From Heyndrickxia shackletonii (GTDB lineage Bacteria; Bacillota; Bacilli; Bacillales; Bacillaceae_C), in contig NZ_LJJC01000015.1 in NCBI RefSeq assembly GCF_001420715.1, forward strand, positions 575,319 through 639,318: a DNA stretch of 64,000 bases, written 5' to 3'. A program made the translations under genes and the position numbers. Positions 17,806 through 27,963 of the stretch are shown in pieces. The notes beneath the pieces were generated by a model. That model did no database searches. It was not told the DNA's origin and was given only the letters and a program-made list of their open reading frames with translations. Every line of letters begins with the position of its first letter. Positions within the stretch are counted from its first letter, which is position 1.

Positions 17806-17955
17806 ATGAGTGGCACTACTGGAGGCGGATTTGCGTTAATTGTTGTTTTATTTATTCTGTTAATTATTGTTGGTGCATCATATGTAGGTGGAGCCGGTGC
17901 TGCTGGCGGAGCTGACCCTGTATTTATCGGAGGATTTTTCCCGTTTTTCTGGTAA
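17806..17955 (+). CDS. YjcZ-family small sporulation-associated membrane protein
   Basis: 49 residues, with GGGAGGTG 8 bases before ATG 17806. Residues 8-24 (GFALIVVLFILLIIVGA) are the hallmark of the YjcZ/YoqO-like Bacillus spore proteins: a Gly-rich start, one hydrophobic helix and a Gly/Phe tail ending in FFPFFW. Members are made in sporulation and found in spore fractions; their role is not settled. Stands alone between terminators. Confidence 0.88.
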   Translation: MSGTTGGGFALIVVLFILLIIVGASYVGGAGAAGGADPVFIGGFFPFFW

Positions 17956-18095
17956 GATGATGTGATAATTGTTGTACACAGACTTCACCTTATTTTGATA
18001 AATGAATTGAGAATGGGGTATCACTCCATTCCTTTTACTTGCTACTTATATGGAACTACTGAAATACTTAAACTTATTAAATATTCCTGAATTAA

Positions 18096-18338
18096 AAATG
18101 CATAAATAACCAGCCACTAGTTTGGACATCGTTTATTAAAAACAAAAAATTTAAAGAGTATAAATCTTTTTGTTATTATAAATTTAACTGGATAAATGCA
18201 TATTTAGATAGTGGAACACCTCATCCAGAACTACCGCACAAAAATAATATAAAACACACAGTTTCTTTCCATAACGATAAAATGATCCACGCTATAAAAT
18301 CAACAAAGGATTTTATAGTTTTTTTATTTTCAAAATGA
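18096..18338 (+). other. Open frame without start codon, possible gene remnant
   Basis: About 80 sense codons are open from just after a TAA to TGA 18338, with a plausible composition (for example NWINAYLDSGTPHPELPH) but no ATG, GTG or TTG near the beginning and no ribosome site. A terminator-like hairpin overlaps its end. It may be the 3' remnant of a lost gene. I do not recognise it. It sits in the 430-bp gap between yjcZ and the sigma factor. Confidence 0.25.
18292..18330 (+). terminator. Terminator upstream of the sigma factor gene
   Basis: CTATAAAATC / GATTTTATAG stem followed by TTTTTTTATTTT. Confidence 0.7.
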
Positions 18339-18388
18339 AACCGAATAGCTTACCGCTTTGTCTAACCTATATGAGAGGGGGTAATCTT

Positions 18389-18913
18389 TTGACTGTTGAT
18401 GAGAAGGAGCGTCACTTAAATGAAGCGATGGATCAACATGGCGATTATTTAAAACGCTTAATTTTTACATATGTAAAAGATATTCAAAAAACAGAAGATA
18501 TCATACAAGAAGTTTTCATTAAATTTTATAAAAATCTGGATCGTTTCGAAGGTCGTTCTTCTATTAAAACTTATTTATATCGGATTGCAGTAAATGAGTG
18601 TCAAAATTATTTAAAAAGCTGGCATTATAGAAAATTAGTAGTTACAGAGAAAATGAAAATATGGAAAAATTACGATTCCGTTGAAGTTGAATATATACAA
18701 AAAGAACAAAATCAAAACATTGCAGAAGTAGTAAGTACCCTCCCTGTTAAATATCGAGAGGTCATCTGGCTGTATTACTATGTAGAATTATCAATAACTG
18801 AAATTGCAGATGTTTTAAATTGCTCAGCTAATACAGTAAAAACACGTTTAGCAAGAGGAAGAAAGTTAGCGAAATTAACAATGGAGGAGAGTGACTTAGA
18901 GTATGAATATTAA
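18389..18913 (+). CDS. ECF RNA polymerase sigma factor (SigV/SigW-like)
   Basis: 174 residues from TTG 18389, preferred because GAGAGGGGG lies 9 bases upstream; an in-frame ATG at 18335 overlaps the upstream terminator. Region 2 covers about residues 20-85 (TEDIIQEVFIKFYKNL, SSIKTYLYRIAVNECQNYL). Region 4 covers about 115-165 (LSITEIADVLNCSANTVKTRLARG). No region 3, as in ECF factors. Overlaps the next gene by 11 bases, the usual sigma/anti-sigma arrangement. The inducing signal is unknown. Confidence 0.92.
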   Translation: MTVDEKERHLNEAMDQHGDYLKRLIFTYVKDIQKTEDIIQEVFIKFYKNLDRFEGRSSIKTYLYRIAVNECQNYLKSWHYRKLVVTEKMKIWKNYDSVEVEYIQKEQNQNIAEVVSTLPVKYREVIWLYYYVELSITEIADVLNCSANTVKTRLARGRKLAKLTMEESDLEYEY

Positions 18914-19697
18914 AGATGAACTAGAGAAGTCTATTCCGGTAAATATTACATTAACAGAAAATGAAAAAGCAACTATTCGATATCGTGTTCGTCAATCACG
19001 TACGTCTAATTTTTATTTAAAACCGGTAGTGGTATTTGCTCTCTTTATAATGATAACAGTAGTTTTAGCAGTACCAGTTATGCTTTCCATCGTTAAAGAA
19101 GAAAATACTCCCCAGAGTAATTCCAATCATTCTTCCCATCCACTTACAGAAGAACAGAAACAACAATATTATGAGCAATATAAAAAAATTGTAAAAAAAG
19201 CGAACGAACAGAAAGTCGGCTCAACTATCGGCCTTTCACCTTTTGAAGAGTTTAATCATTGGGTTACACCAGAAAAATTTAAAAAAGAGATTCAAAGTAT
19301 GTTAGAGGCAGACTTAAAAACAGAACGTGAAGAAATAGCTGCTAGGTCCTCCGATCTTGAGCCTGCAGTAACAGATTTGGATGGAGAAACAACTAAACCA
19401 ACCTATATATACATTCCTAATATTATAAGAAAAATTGAAGTAACAGCCAAATTTAAAACGCAATATAATGCAGAACTTGACCGTAATATATTTGTAGGAG
19501 TAGACAATGTATCAACACAATTAGCAAAGTATTCTGGTGCAGGTACATGGGAACAGACTTCCTATAAATCTTCTATAGTAGATGGCGGCAAAAAATATCG
19601 TATACGAATTGAAGGAATTTTCATTTTGAATAAGGTATCCAATGAAAAAGCATTTACAATCGAATTTAATTGTGATGAATTTGGAGGCATTTATTAA
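18903..19697 (+). CDS. Membrane-bound anti-sigma factor of the ECF pair
   Basis: 264 residues. Short cytosolic N-terminus (about 1-37), one membrane helix at about 38-62 (VVVFALFIMITVVLAVPVML) and an extracytoplasmic domain of about 200 residues. There is no HxxxCxxC zinc anti-sigma motif, so it would be a non-ZAS type, as in SigV/SigI partners. Its role is inferred from overlap with the sigma gene and topology; the outer domain is not one I recognise. Confidence 0.75.
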   Translation: MNIKDELEKSIPVNITLTENEKATIRYRVRQSRTSNFYLKPVVVFALFIMITVVLAVPVMLSIVKEENTPQSNSNHSSHPLTEEQKQQYYEQYKKIVKKANEQKVGSTIGLSPFEEFNHWVTPEKFKKEIQSMLEADLKTEREEIAARSSDLEPAVTDLDGETTKPTYIYIPNIIRKIEVTAKFKTQYNAELDRNIFVGVDNVSTQLAKYSGAGTWEQTSYKSSIVDGGKKYRIRIEGIFILNKVSNEKAFTIEFNCDEFGGIY

Positions 19698-19706
19698 AAA
19701 GAATTA

Positions 19707-19745
19707 AACAACCTTATCCATTCCCAGGATAAGGTTGTTTTAGTT
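19707..19745 (+). terminator. Terminator of the sigma/anti-sigma operon
   Basis: AACAACCTTATCC / GGATAAGGTTGTT stem followed by TTAGTTTT. Confidence 0.85.
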
Positions 19746-19867
19746 TTAAATACAAGGATCCGGCATCAGCTTATTATTTGTAAATCCCCTCGATCATAAC
19801 GAAAAACTACCTTTGCATGATTACTTCCGCCTTTTTAAATCTGTCCTCTGTATGTGAACAAAAATGC

Positions 19868-19896
19868 AAATTGTCCACGAGTGGTGCCAGGCACCC
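19868..19896 (-). repeat. GTGCCTGGCACCACTCGTGG dispersed repeat, copy 2
   Basis: Minus-strand reading gives GGGTGCCTGGCACC then ACTCGTGGACAATTT, matching 23933 and others. It ends 12 bp before the qoxD stop. Confidence 0.65.
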
Positions 19897-19907
19897 TTCA
19901 ATGCAGT

Positions 19908-20195
19908 TTAGTTATGCATTACCCAGACAGAGCCCAGGACGATGGTTAGGGCGATGATGATGCTGTATATAATGTTGCCGATTTGAACAACTGAGTTGTC
20001 ACTTTCTTTGATATGCATGAACATGAAGAGCTGCATACCTGCTTGCATGAAGGCCAAGACACCGATGATGCTCATGATTGCTGGTTTAGGCAACCCTGAA
20101 CGCAGCGCCACAATCGCAGCGAGTATCGTCATTGCTAACGAAAGAAGGAAACCAATAATATGACCAATAGGATATTTGGAATGTTGATGTTCCAT
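19908..20195 (-). CDS. qoxD: Cytochrome aa3 quinol oxidase subunit IV
   Basis: 95 residues from ATG 20195, which overlaps the qoxC stop by one base (TAATG). Three membrane helices; HIIGFLLSLAMTILA, QAGMQLFMFMHI and a C-terminal GSVWVMHN match QoxD/CtaF-type subunit IV. Stabilises the oxidase complex in the membrane. Last gene of qoxABCD. Confidence 0.93.
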   Translation of the reverse strand: MEHQHSKYPIGHIIGFLLSLAMTILAAIVALRSGLPKPAIMSIIGVLAFMQAGMQLFMFMHIKESDNSVVQIGNIIYSIIIALTIVLGSVWVMHN

Positions 20196-20800
20196 TATTG
20201 TATCAGCCCTCCTAAATACACAAATGTAAAGATAAAGATCCAAACAACATCAAGAAAATGCCAATATAGGCTGATGATAAAGAATTTTCTAGATGTTACA
20301 GGGTTTAAACCATTTCTGATCACTTGGATAATCAGTAAAATTCCCCAAAGAATCCCCATTGTAACATGGGCACCATGTGTACCAAGCAAGACAAAGAAGG
20401 CAGATAAGAAAGCACTTGTTTGCATGGTAGCTCCTTCGTGTACATAGTCAATAAACTCATGCAGTTCGAAGTAGATAAAGCCGGCACCTAAGAGTAATGT
20501 TAGGATGAACCATGTTAGCATTGCGTTCTTATTATTATTTCTCATAGAAAAAATCGAAAGACCGCAAGTGAAACTGCTGACTAACAGTAGTATCGTTTCT
20601 ACCATAACATCTTTTTCTTTAAACAAATCCAGTTGACTCGGTCCTCCAGCAGTCATTCCGGAAAGGACAAAATAGGTAGCGAAGAGAGTCGCGAAAAGAG
20701 CGATCTCTGCACCTAAGAAAATCCAAAAGCCAAATATATTTAATCTGCTTTGTTCAGATTGATATTCTAACGGTAAAGAAGTGTCTAAATGTTCACTCAT
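20195..20800 (-). CDS. qoxC: Cytochrome aa3 quinol oxidase subunit III
   Basis: 201 residues, five membrane helices. [20 protein letters not shown] and [11 protein letters not shown] are the conserved subunit III segments. Start ATG 20800 overlaps the end of qoxB (ATGA), so translation is likely coupled. Confidence 0.95.
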   Translation of the reverse strand: MSEHLDTSLPLEYQSEQSRLNIFGFWIFLGAEIALFATLFATYFVLSGMTAGGPSQLDLFKEKDVMVETILLLVSSFTCGLSIFSMRNNNKNAMLTWFILTLLLGAGFIYFELHEFIDYVHEGATMQTSAFLSAFFVLLGTHGAHVTMGILWGILLIIQVIRNGLNPVTSRKFFIISLYWHFLDVVWIFIFTFVYLGGLIQ

Positions 20801-22743
20801 ACTACCTCACCCCTTGCAGCTTCTTCCGTTTCTAATATTTCCTTCACTGGGATATGGTGGCCTTTATCGGGATCAAAAGATCTCCATGCAAGACATCCAA
20901 GTACAATAATTAACCCAATGATCGCAAGCCACCACCATGAGAAGACAAGTCCGAAACCACCAAGTCCAAATCCTACGGCCGCAACGAACGGCATTCCTGT
21001 ATTATTTGGCATATGGATTGGTTTTACATCTTCTTTTTTATATAAAGGTGTTTTCTTTTGCTTCATATTCCAGTACGCATCGATATCTTCCGCAACAGGA
21101 GCTACCGCAAAATTATAATGAGGTACTGGAGTTGGTGTAGCCCATTCCAATGTACGTCCATCCCATGGATCACCTGTTACATCACGCTCACCGTGGCGAA
21201 CGCTATAGACAATATTCCATACAAGGACAAGGAAACCGATACCCATCAATACACCGCCGATTGTGGAAACCATGTTTAAATTATCCCAGCCAAGTCCTGC
21301 TTGATACGTATACATCCGACGAGTCATTCCTTTTAAACCAAGAACGAACTGCGGTAAGAAACATACGTTAAATCCGACCATCCAGAACCAAAACGTAATT
21401 TTTCCAAGCTTTTCGTTTAACATATGACCGAACATCTTCGGATACCAATAATGCAAACCGGCAAAACATGCGAATGCTACCCCTGGTATCAATGTGTAAT
21501 GGAAATGCGCGATCAAGAAATAACTATTGTGATATTGATAATCCGCTGCCGCCATCGCAAGCATGACACCAGTTACCCCACCAATAAGGAAGTTCGGGAT
21601 AAAAGCTAAAGACCAAAGCATGGCGGATGTTAGTTTCACTTTTCCTTTATAGATGGTAAAAATCCAGTTAAACAGTTTTACACCGGTTGGTATTGCAATC
21701 AGCATCGTCGAAATCGAGAAGAACGAGTTAACGGCTGCGGTGTTCCCCATCGTAAAGAAGTGGTGAACCCATGTAAAATAACTGAATAAAGCTATTGCCA
21801 ACATCGAAAAGACCATTGATTTATAACCAAAGAGACGTTTTTTCGCAAACGTACTGATAATTTCTGAGTAAATACCTAATGATGGCAGTAATACGATATA
21901 TACTTCAGGATGTCCCCAAATCCAGAACAGATTACTCCAAAGCATTGGCATACCGCCAGCTGCCATCGTAAAGAAGTGAGTTCCGGCTATACGATCAAAT
22001 GTCATTAATGCCAATGCCACCGTTAATACCGGGAATGCAAAAATGATAATGATACACATGATTAACACGGACCATACAAACATCGGCATCTTCATCATGG
22101 TCATGCCTTTTGTTCTCATTTTAAGAATCGTCACTAAAAAGTTAATTCCTGTAATTAATGTACCTATACCTGCAATTTGCAAGGCAACTGCATAATAGTT
22201 GTTTCCTACGCCAGGACTAAATTCCGTTCCTGCGAGCGGAAAGTAGGACGTCCATCCTGCAGTCGGTGAACCACCGATAATAAACGAAATATTAAATAGT
22301 GCACAGCCTGCTGCGAATGTCCAGAAGCTAAAGGAATTTAACATTGGGTAGGCAACATCACGTGCCCCAATTTGCAATGGAACTGCAATGTTTATTAACC
22401 CCATTAAAAATGGCATTGCCATAAACAAAATCATGATAGTACCGTGTGTCGTAAAAATTCCATCGTAATGATTTGCATCTAATAGTTTTAAATTAGGAGC
22501 CGTAAGTTGGGCTCGCATCATTAGTGCATCGACACCGCCGCGGAATAGCATTAAGACCGCAACTAATATATACATGACACCGATTTTTTTATGATCAACA
22601 GTTGTAAGCCAGTTTTTCCAAAGCCATTTCCATTTTTTAAAATAGGTTAAGTAAAACAGTATACCGATCATCGCAAGAGCAATTCCCGCTTCCGTTACGT
22701 AAATAATCGGCTCACCTGTGACGAAAAATTCATCAAGCTTCAT
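20797..22743 (-). CDS. qoxB: Cytochrome aa3 quinol oxidase subunit I
   Basis: 648 residues from ATG 22743 (GGAGG upstream); an upstream extension overlaps qoxA and is rejected. Haem and CuB ligands are visible: His in [13 protein letters not shown], the crosslinked His-Tyr in [15 protein letters not shown], the CuB His pair in WVHHFFTMG, and the two haem His in LIAHFHYTL. About fourteen helices. It oxidises menaquinol and reduces O2 to water while pumping protons. Confidence 0.97.
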   Translation of the reverse strand: MKLDEFFVTGEPIIYVTEAGIALAMIGILFYLTYFKKWKWLWKNWLTTVDHKKIGVMYILVAVLMLFRGGVDALMMRAQLTAPNLKLLDANHYDGIFTTHGTIMILFMAMPFLMGLINIAVPLQIGARDVAYPMLNSFSFWTFAAGCALFNISFIIGGSPTAGWTSYFPLAGTEFSPGVGNNYYAVALQIAGIGTLITGINFLVTILKMRTKGMTMMKMPMFVWSVLIMCIIIIFAFPVLTVALALMTFDRIAGTHFFTMAAGGMPMLWSNLFWIWGHPEVYIVLLPSLGIYSEIISTFAKKRLFGYKSMVFSMLAIALFSYFTWVHHFFTMGNTAAVNSFFSISTMLIAIPTGVKLFNWIFTIYKGKVKLTSAMLWSLAFIPNFLIGGVTGVMLAMAAADYQYHNSYFLIAHFHYTLIPGVAFACFAGLHYWYPKMFGHMLNEKLGKITFWFWMVGFNVCFLPQFVLGLKGMTRRMYTYQAGLGWDNLNMVSTIGGVLMGIGFLVLVWNIVYSVRHGERDVTGDPWDGRTLEWATPTPVPHYNFAVAPVAEDIDAYWNMKQKKTPLYKKEDVKPIHMPNNTGMPFVAAVGFGLGGFGLVFSWWWLAIIGLIIVLGCLAWRSFDPDKGHHIPVKEILETEEAARGEVV

Positions 22744-22762
22744 TCTGTTCTCCTCCCATCTT

Positions 22763-23701
22763 CTAGTGTTTATGATCGGACATATCCATGTTGTCCATGT
22801 CCATTCCATCCATATTATGTTCGTGTTGACTATTGTCTTTTACCTTCATAACATTGTGTTGATGTGGTGTACTCACCCATGCCAAATGAGTTCCCGTATA
22901 TGTCATTCGTCCAACTAAACCTGGTTTTAAAATTTTGTTATAGTCTTTCTTTGTTAGTTTAGGTGCTGATCCCTTCACATCTTTTACCCATTTATCAAAA
23001 TCCTTTTGAGATTGTGAAAGAACTTCGAAATCCATATGAGCAAAACCCTCACCATTAAAGTTGGAATTTCTTCCTTGGTAGGACCCTGGTTTATCTGCTA
23101 GAAGAATCAATTCCATGGAGTGATTTGGCATCGTATATTTTTGTCCTCCCAATTCCGGCACCCAGAAAGAAGCCATAGTTCCAGCAGATGTTAATTGAAA
23201 CTTAACCGGTCTTCCGGCTGGAATATTGACATAGTTTACCGTTTCAATATTTTGATCCGGATAACTAAAAATCCATTTCCAGTCTGCCGATGTAACATTA
23301 ATGATAATAGGCTTTTTATCCTCATAACCCTTAGGCACTTTTTCCAATGCATAATTTGCTTTAATAGTCGGTATGGCAACTGCGATAATGATGACAATCG
23401 GGATTGCCGTCCAAATAATTTCAAGCCACTTATTGCCATGATGATCTGGCGGAACATAATCTGCTGCTAGTCGTTTTTCTCGATATTTGAATACCATAAA
23501 AATAAAGAGTCCCATAACAACGACTAGGATAATCATCATCAGCCAAAATGAATAAACAATAAGATCATATTGTTTTTGGGCAACTGGCCCTTTTGGATTT
23601 AAAACTGCAATATTACTAGTGTCACAGCCACTTAATAAAAATAGCGCGGATAACAGTATGAAAGATAACCGTTTCCATGGGAGTTTTTTTATTTGCAACA
23701 T
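22763..23701 (-). CDS. qoxA: Cytochrome aa3 quinol oxidase subunit II (lipoprotein) with His/Met/Asp-rich tail
   Basis: 312 residues from ATG 23701 (AAAGGAG upstream). The lipobox is LFLLSGC near residue 23, so the mature protein is lipid-anchored; two TM helices follow. In the cupredoxin domain the CuA Cys pair is absent ([14 protein letters not shown]), which marks a quinol rather than cytochrome c oxidase. The last about 20 residues ([20 protein letters not shown]) are rich in His, Met and Asp and could bind copper outside the cell. First gene of the operon; 19 bp to qoxB. Confidence 0.96.
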   Translation of the reverse strand: MLQIKKLPWKRLSFILLSALFLLSGCDTSNIAVLNPKGPVAQKQYDLIVYSFWLMMIILVVVMGLFIFMVFKYREKRLAADYVPPDHHGNKWLEIIWTAIPIVIIIAVAIPTIKANYALEKVPKGYEDKKPIIINVTSADWKWIFSYPDQNIETVNYVNIPAGRPVKFQLTSAGTMASFWVPELGGQKYTMPNHSMELILLADKPGSYQGRNSNFNGEGFAHMDFEVLSQSQKDFDKWVKDVKGSAPKLTKKDYNKILKPGLVGRMTYTGTHLAWVSTPHQHNVMKVKDNSQHEHNMDGMDMDNMDMSDHKH

Positions 23702-23932
23702 TCTCTTCTCCTTTCTTAAGTCAGAGTTTGTGTATTGATTCACAAATTTTTTTAGTGAAATTTCGTTGTTTTTTAATGTGTTTCTCATTCTCTTTTAATC
23801 TTTATGGTAAATTCTACTCAAAATAAAATAATTTGTGCGCAATTTCACAAAGTCGACAACAATTCTTCATATGTCGTTCACCACTAGTTCATATTGCCGT
23901 CACTAATGAAGGGACAAACGCTGTTCCCATTT

Positions 23933-23995
23933 TGGTGTCAGGCACTACCCGTGGACATTTCTGTATTTTGTCTTTTCTACGCGGACAATTTGTGA
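23933..23995 (+). repeat. GGTGTCAGGCAC dispersed repeat, copy 3
   Basis: GGTGTCAGGCACTACCCGTGGACATTT, then a second GCGGACAATTTGTG about 30 bp on. It lies in the 490-bp gap upstream of qoxA, where I see no gene; the qox promoter should be close to 23760-23830 but no confident box was identified. Confidence 0.65.
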
Positions 23996-24117
23996 AAATT
24001 AATGAAAAAATTTACGGTTTTGTTAATAACTAATTAGGGGAAATTGGTTGGAAAATTAGGTATCTAGCAAACTTAAATTACTAAAAAATACCCTTAACTT
24101 ATTAAATGTTTAAAAAA

Positions 24118-24151
24118 AACATTTCTGCATATTTGCAGAAATACCTTTTAT
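24118..24151 (-). terminator. Terminator of the alpha/beta hydrolase gene
   Basis: ATTTCTGCA / TGCAGAAAT stem with GTTTTTTT on the minus strand. Confidence 0.8.
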
Positions 24152-24194
24152 GTGAAAAGCTCTTTGAAATATGTTATAACAACATCAGAGAAAT

Positions 24195-25259
24195 TTATGA
24201 AATAACAGGAAAACCGCCTCCATTGATTTCCACGATATTCAATGGTCTATTTTTTTCGTTCATTCTTTCTGAATAGGTACCTTGTTCTTCTTTCAAAAAC
24301 TCCTCCAGAAATGCACTAGCTAGCTCCTGTATCGAATTAGTAACATCTGGAGATACATCGGATATTAGTCTTCCAATTGTTGAAAATGACAGATGATGGG
24401 CTCCTATTACTTTTATAAATGAACTGCTTGCTGGTAAGTGTTCATACATATCTAATTGTTTTTCTATATAACGCTTAGCAATCGTCTCGCTTGCCCCATC
24501 GTCCTCTTCCTCCATAATTGCAGTAAGATACTCTTCAAACGAAGCTGCCTCTTGCCGAATATTTAGTATAGGGATATTTGGAATCTTGTCATCGAGTAAA
24601 TGCAAACTTGCGTCTAATAAAATAGCACAACGTACACGTTTTTCAATAGCTGCTAGATTAAAAACGGTAGCTCCACCAAGGGAATGCCCAATCATACCGA
24701 TTTTATCAGTATCAAATATACCATTAAAAAATTCTTCTTGATTCCATTTGTCCAAAGAATCTAATACAAGACGAACATCGTCCATTCTCATTACTATCTG
24801 TGATTGATCATCCGGAAATCTTTCTGCTTGCTTTATAACTTTCCCATTTGGAAAAACCGTTAAAAAACTATCATATGGGACACTTATGGCAACTACTATA
24901 TATCCCTTTTGAACAATAGCTGTAATGATTTCTATGTACAAATCACGATCAATGCCGAAACCAGGTGACAAAAGAACGACTGGAAACGAAGTATTTTGTA
25001 AAGGCGTTGCATTGTCCTTAACCGAAATAAAAACTTCTCTCAACTTCTCCTCCCCAATCCCCGCCTTTGAAAAAGCATCTATAGCATCATGGATAGCAGG
25101 ATGGAATAATGAAGTAATGTCTGTCTCCTGTATTTCATTTGTTGGATAAAATATGCTAATGGGAAAAGAACGAAAATATCTATTTTCCTCATAAATTTCT
25201 TGTCTATTGAAATCCTCTATTACTTTAATAACTCTGCCAACCTTTATATTCGAATTCAT
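24195..25259 (-). CDS. Alpha/beta hydrolase, PAF-acetylhydrolase/dienelactone-hydrolase-like
   Basis: 354 residues from ATG 25259 (GGGGG upstream). Nucleophile elbow GHSLGG near residue 190, oxyanion region PVVLLSPGFGIDRD, a likely acidic residue in CAILLDASLHLLD, and a His in GAHHLSFS near 300. No signal peptide. Layout resembles bacterial homologues of PAF-acetylhydrolase II. Substrate unknown; monocistronic. Confidence 0.8.
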   Translation of the reverse strand: MNSNIKVGRVIKVIEDFNRQEIYEENRYFRSFPISIFYPTNEIQETDITSLFHPAIHDAIDAFSKAGIGEEKLREVFISVKDNATPLQNTSFPVVLLSPGFGIDRDLYIEIITAIVQKGYIVVAISVPYDSFLTVFPNGKVIKQAERFPDDQSQIVMRMDDVRLVLDSLDKWNQEEFFNGIFDTDKIGMIGHSLGGATVFNLAAIEKRVRCAILLDASLHLLDDKIPNIPILNIRQEAASFEEYLTAIMEEEDDGASETIAKRYIEKQLDMYEHLPASSSFIKVIGAHHLSFSTIGRLISDVSPDVTNSIQELASAFLEEFLKEEQGTYSERMNEKNRPLNIVEINGGGFPVIS

Positions 25260-25512
25260 TTTAGTATACCCCCTGTTCATATTTCATCATTAACCAATCT
25301 CTCACTTACCTGTTTCATATACTTTTTATGACCAAACCAACAGCTGATGATAACCATTGATTTTCTGGCATTCTATTGAAATAGAGGAATGATGTAGGTT
25401 ATAGACCATGCTAAAAAAGCCTGGACTTTTTTGACATGTTCAGTCTTTGTTCGAACTTGTGGAAAATGAAATGCATTTCTGGGTCTTCCGTAAATAATAC
25501 ACATTTTAAAAG

Positions 25513-25980
25513 TTACAAATGGTAGCTCATCATAATAAGTTCGCCTTTTTCCCCCATCATTCTTACACCTTCATCAACAAAACCGCATTTTTTATATAAT
25601 CCTTGTGCCACTTCATTTTTTAGATTCACTGCTAGAACAATTTCGTTCATTTCGGGAAAATGTGACCTAACGAATTTAGGTAATAACATTAATGCCTGTT
25701 TTGCATATCCTTTGCCTTGATGATGAAAATCTGTTGAAAAAGCTCTTAATAATATTGCATGTTTATTATTTGAATAAGACTTTACTCCCTCATTTTTATG
25801 TAGAACAAAAAACGTTACTAACTGTTCACCTTCAATAGCTAATATAGAATATCTTTCTGGATCTTTCTTTGAAAGTTCCACGCAGTCTTTTGGAGTGGCA
25901 GTAAAACAGAGCTGTTCCTCTGATAAGGTATATTGTTCAATTAAATTTTTATATCTTTCATTATAATAATGAAACTCCAT
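25513..25980 (-). CDS. GNAT family N-acetyltransferase
   Basis: 155 residues. Acetyl-CoA motif A is in FSTDFHHQGKGYAKQALMLL (Q/RxxGxG/A), followed by LAVNLKNEVAQGLYKKCGF, the motif B helix. Cytosolic; acceptor unknown. AGAAGGAG before ATG 25980. Confidence 0.85.
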   Translation of the reverse strand: MEFHYYNERYKNLIEQYTLSEEQLCFTATPKDCVELSKKDPERYSILAIEGEQLVTFFVLHKNEGVKSYSNNKHAILLRAFSTDFHHQGKGYAKQALMLLPKFVRSHFPEMNEIVLAVNLKNEVAQGLYKKCGFVDEGVRMMGEKGELIMMSYHL

Positions 25981-26009
25981 AATAATTCTCCTTCTAAAAC
26001 GTTCCGATT

Positions 26010-26108
26010 CTATTTAATATAGTCGGTACTATTCTCGCTGCCCTCAAATTTAACCCAATGATTTATGCCATTAAGTTTTACCGTAAATTCGCCATTTATT
26101 AGTTTCAT
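26010..26108 (-). pseudogene. 5' remnant of an alpha/beta hydrolase (proline iminopeptidase-like)
   Basis: 33 codons from ATG 26108 encode MKLINGEFTVKLNGINHWVK then FEGSENST, which resembles the N-terminus of prolyl-aminopeptidase-type hydrolases just before the HGGPG motif, then run into DYIK and a stop. The catalytic body is missing, consistent with a deletion. The rest of the 360-bp region to 26341 shows only the GDSL gene's upstream DNA. Confidence 0.45.
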
Positions 26109-26341
26109 AATACTAACCCACTCAATTTAGATAATATTTAGATGCTAAGAAAACGTATATTATCTATTCTGCTTCTCTTGCTGCAATTCCTTCTTAATCT
26201 AAATTTGATCGCTTCATATAATGAAATACTTATAACTTAACAATATGGATGAAAATAAAATTCATATATTTTCCAGGATTCGACACTTCTGTATTTTTAC
26301 TTTATTTATACTGGTTTTATAAATAATAAAGAGGTGAAGTG

Positions 26342-27055
26342 ATGAAGACAAAGCTAATGGTGTGGTTAGGAGTATTAATGTTGGTCGGTTCTTTATTTGC
26401 ATCTACGGGAGAAGCAAAGAGCGTAAATGCCAAAAAAGCATTCGTTGCGCTGGGGGATTCGATAACGTACGGATACAATTTGGATAATAATAATCATCCA
26501 TCTAAACTTGCTTATCCTTCTATTATTGCGCAAAATACGGATATGCGGTTACGCAACCTTGGTGTACCAGGAATGTCATCTGGCCAATTGTTAAATGCGT
26601 TGCGGACGGATAATGCCTTTCGTAATGCAGTAAAACATGCAGATGTTGTTTCTTTGAACATCGGCACAAATGATTTTCTACAAGGATTATTAGCTGGTAA
26701 TGGAGACCCCGACGTTTTACAGACTTACATTGATCCTATGCTGCAAAACCTTGGTGATATTGTTAATGAAATTCGGTCACTGACTGATGCTAAAATCATT
26801 GCTTACAATATTTTTAATCCGTTTCAATTAGGAGATGATGGATTACATTATTATGTTGATTATTTACTTTCACCAATCAACACCTCTATCCGGGATGTTA
26901 TTTCAAATACAGGAAATAGTGTAGTTTTTGCAGATGCATTTAATGCTTTTGAAGAAAAACAAGATAGATATATTTTACCCGAGGATAACCATCCAACACC
27001 ATTAGGGCATGAGATACTTGCCAAAATCGGATTGGAAGCATTAGGTCTCCAATAA
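26342..27055 (+). CDS. Secreted SGNH/GDSL lipase/esterase
   Basis: 237 residues. Signal peptide of about 26 residues (MKTKLMVWLGVLMLVGSLFA then STGEA). Block I is ALGDSITYG (Ser), block III is GTNDF (Asn), and block V is EDNHPTPLGHE (Asp and His). Predicted extracellular lipolytic or deacetylase enzyme. GAGGTG ribosome site; own terminator. Confidence 0.92.
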   Translation: MKTKLMVWLGVLMLVGSLFASTGEAKSVNAKKAFVALGDSITYGYNLDNNNHPSKLAYPSIIAQNTDMRLRNLGVPGMSSGQLLNALRTDNAFRNAVKHADVVSLNIGTNDFLQGLLAGNGDPDVLQTYIDPMLQNLGDIVNEIRSLTDAKIIAYNIFNPFQLGDDGLHYYVDYLLSPINTSIRDVISNTGNSVVFADAFNAFEEKQDRYILPEDNHPTPLGHEILAKIGLEALGLQ

Positions 27056-27103
27056 TAGGAGATTTACAAAAAATAGATGGAAATGATGGTGCTATTGTCA
27101 AAA

Positions 27104-27139
27104 TGGGAAAGGCGATAAAAATCCTTTCCTATTTTTTAT
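27104..27139 (+). terminator. Terminator of the GDSL esterase gene
   Basis: TGGGAAAGG / CCTTTCCTA stem followed by TTTTTTAT. Confidence 0.8.
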
Positions 27140-27250
27140 AATTATTAAGTTATTATATTAAAAAAAGAAAAGCGATTCCACCGCAACTCCTTACTATCTC
27201 TTTGCCCATACGTTCAATTAAGAAAGCTGCCTTTCCCCATTGATCTTCAT

Positions 27251-27814
27251 CTACTCTTCTTCATTATGCATTTTCAACCAATTATCTCTTGTCAATATCA
27301 TATTTATGGAGTCGATCCATTCTCCCTCAAATTCTAAATCGTTTTTATCTATACTATCTAAAACAAATCCAACCTTTTCATATACTTTTTTTGCTCTAGG
27401 ATTAAATTCATAAACACTTAAGGTTAATTGATTTAGATTCGTATTTTTGAAGACGTAATCAATTATGAGGTTGGTAGCTTCCGTTCCTAATCCACGATTT
27501 CTTCCCCGTGGTCCAATGAGGATCCTAAAATTCATACTTTCCTTTTTTTCATCATATAAATTGACTACCACCTCTCCTACTAAGATGTTTACGGATTTAT
27601 CAACAATTGCTAGATCCAAACGGTCTTTTTGTTCATTTCTTGTTTTATACCAATGAATAACAGATTCCCTATCGAATTCTGAAGTACTTCCTGTAAGTTT
27701 TATAACCTCCGGATCCTTTAAACACTCTTCTAAATAAGGAAGGTCCGAATCATTAAAAGACCTTAGTTTTACCTTCTCTCCTACAATTAGTGGTTTATAC
27801 CTCAAATCTACCAT
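27251..27814 (-). CDS. GNAT family N-acetyltransferase
   Basis: 187 residues from ATG 27814, which has GGAGTG 7 bases upstream; a longer frame to 27982 overlaps the neighbour and looks non-coding. RimJ/RimL layout: LRSFNDSDLPYLEECL at the start, RILIGPRGRNRGLGTEATNLII as the acetyl-CoA loop (RGxGxG/A) and LSVYEFNPRAKKVYEKVGF. Acceptor unknown. Confidence 0.85.
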   Translation of the reverse strand: MVDLRYKPLIVGEKVKLRSFNDSDLPYLEECLKDPEVIKLTGSTSEFDRESVIHWYKTRNEQKDRLDLAIVDKSVNILVGEVVVNLYDEKKESMNFRILIGPRGRNRGLGTEATNLIIDYVFKNTNLNQLTLSVYEFNPRAKKVYEKVGFVLDSIDKNDLEFEGEWIDSINMILTRDNWLKMHNEEE

Positions 27815-27963
27815 TGGTTTCACTCCATTATTAAATATTTTTCTGTAATAGGGTATTACTTTTACTTTATAAAATTTTATAAAGAAAGATAATGGAGAAA
27901 ATAAATATGAAAAAAACTTACCATATTGCTGTGCCATTTCAAGAAAATTACAATACACGATTA

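Noticed and set aside
22744-22809. Upstream extension of qoxB into qoxA
   Set aside because: The GGAGG-ATG at 22743 gives the family N-terminus; the extension overlaps qoxA codons.
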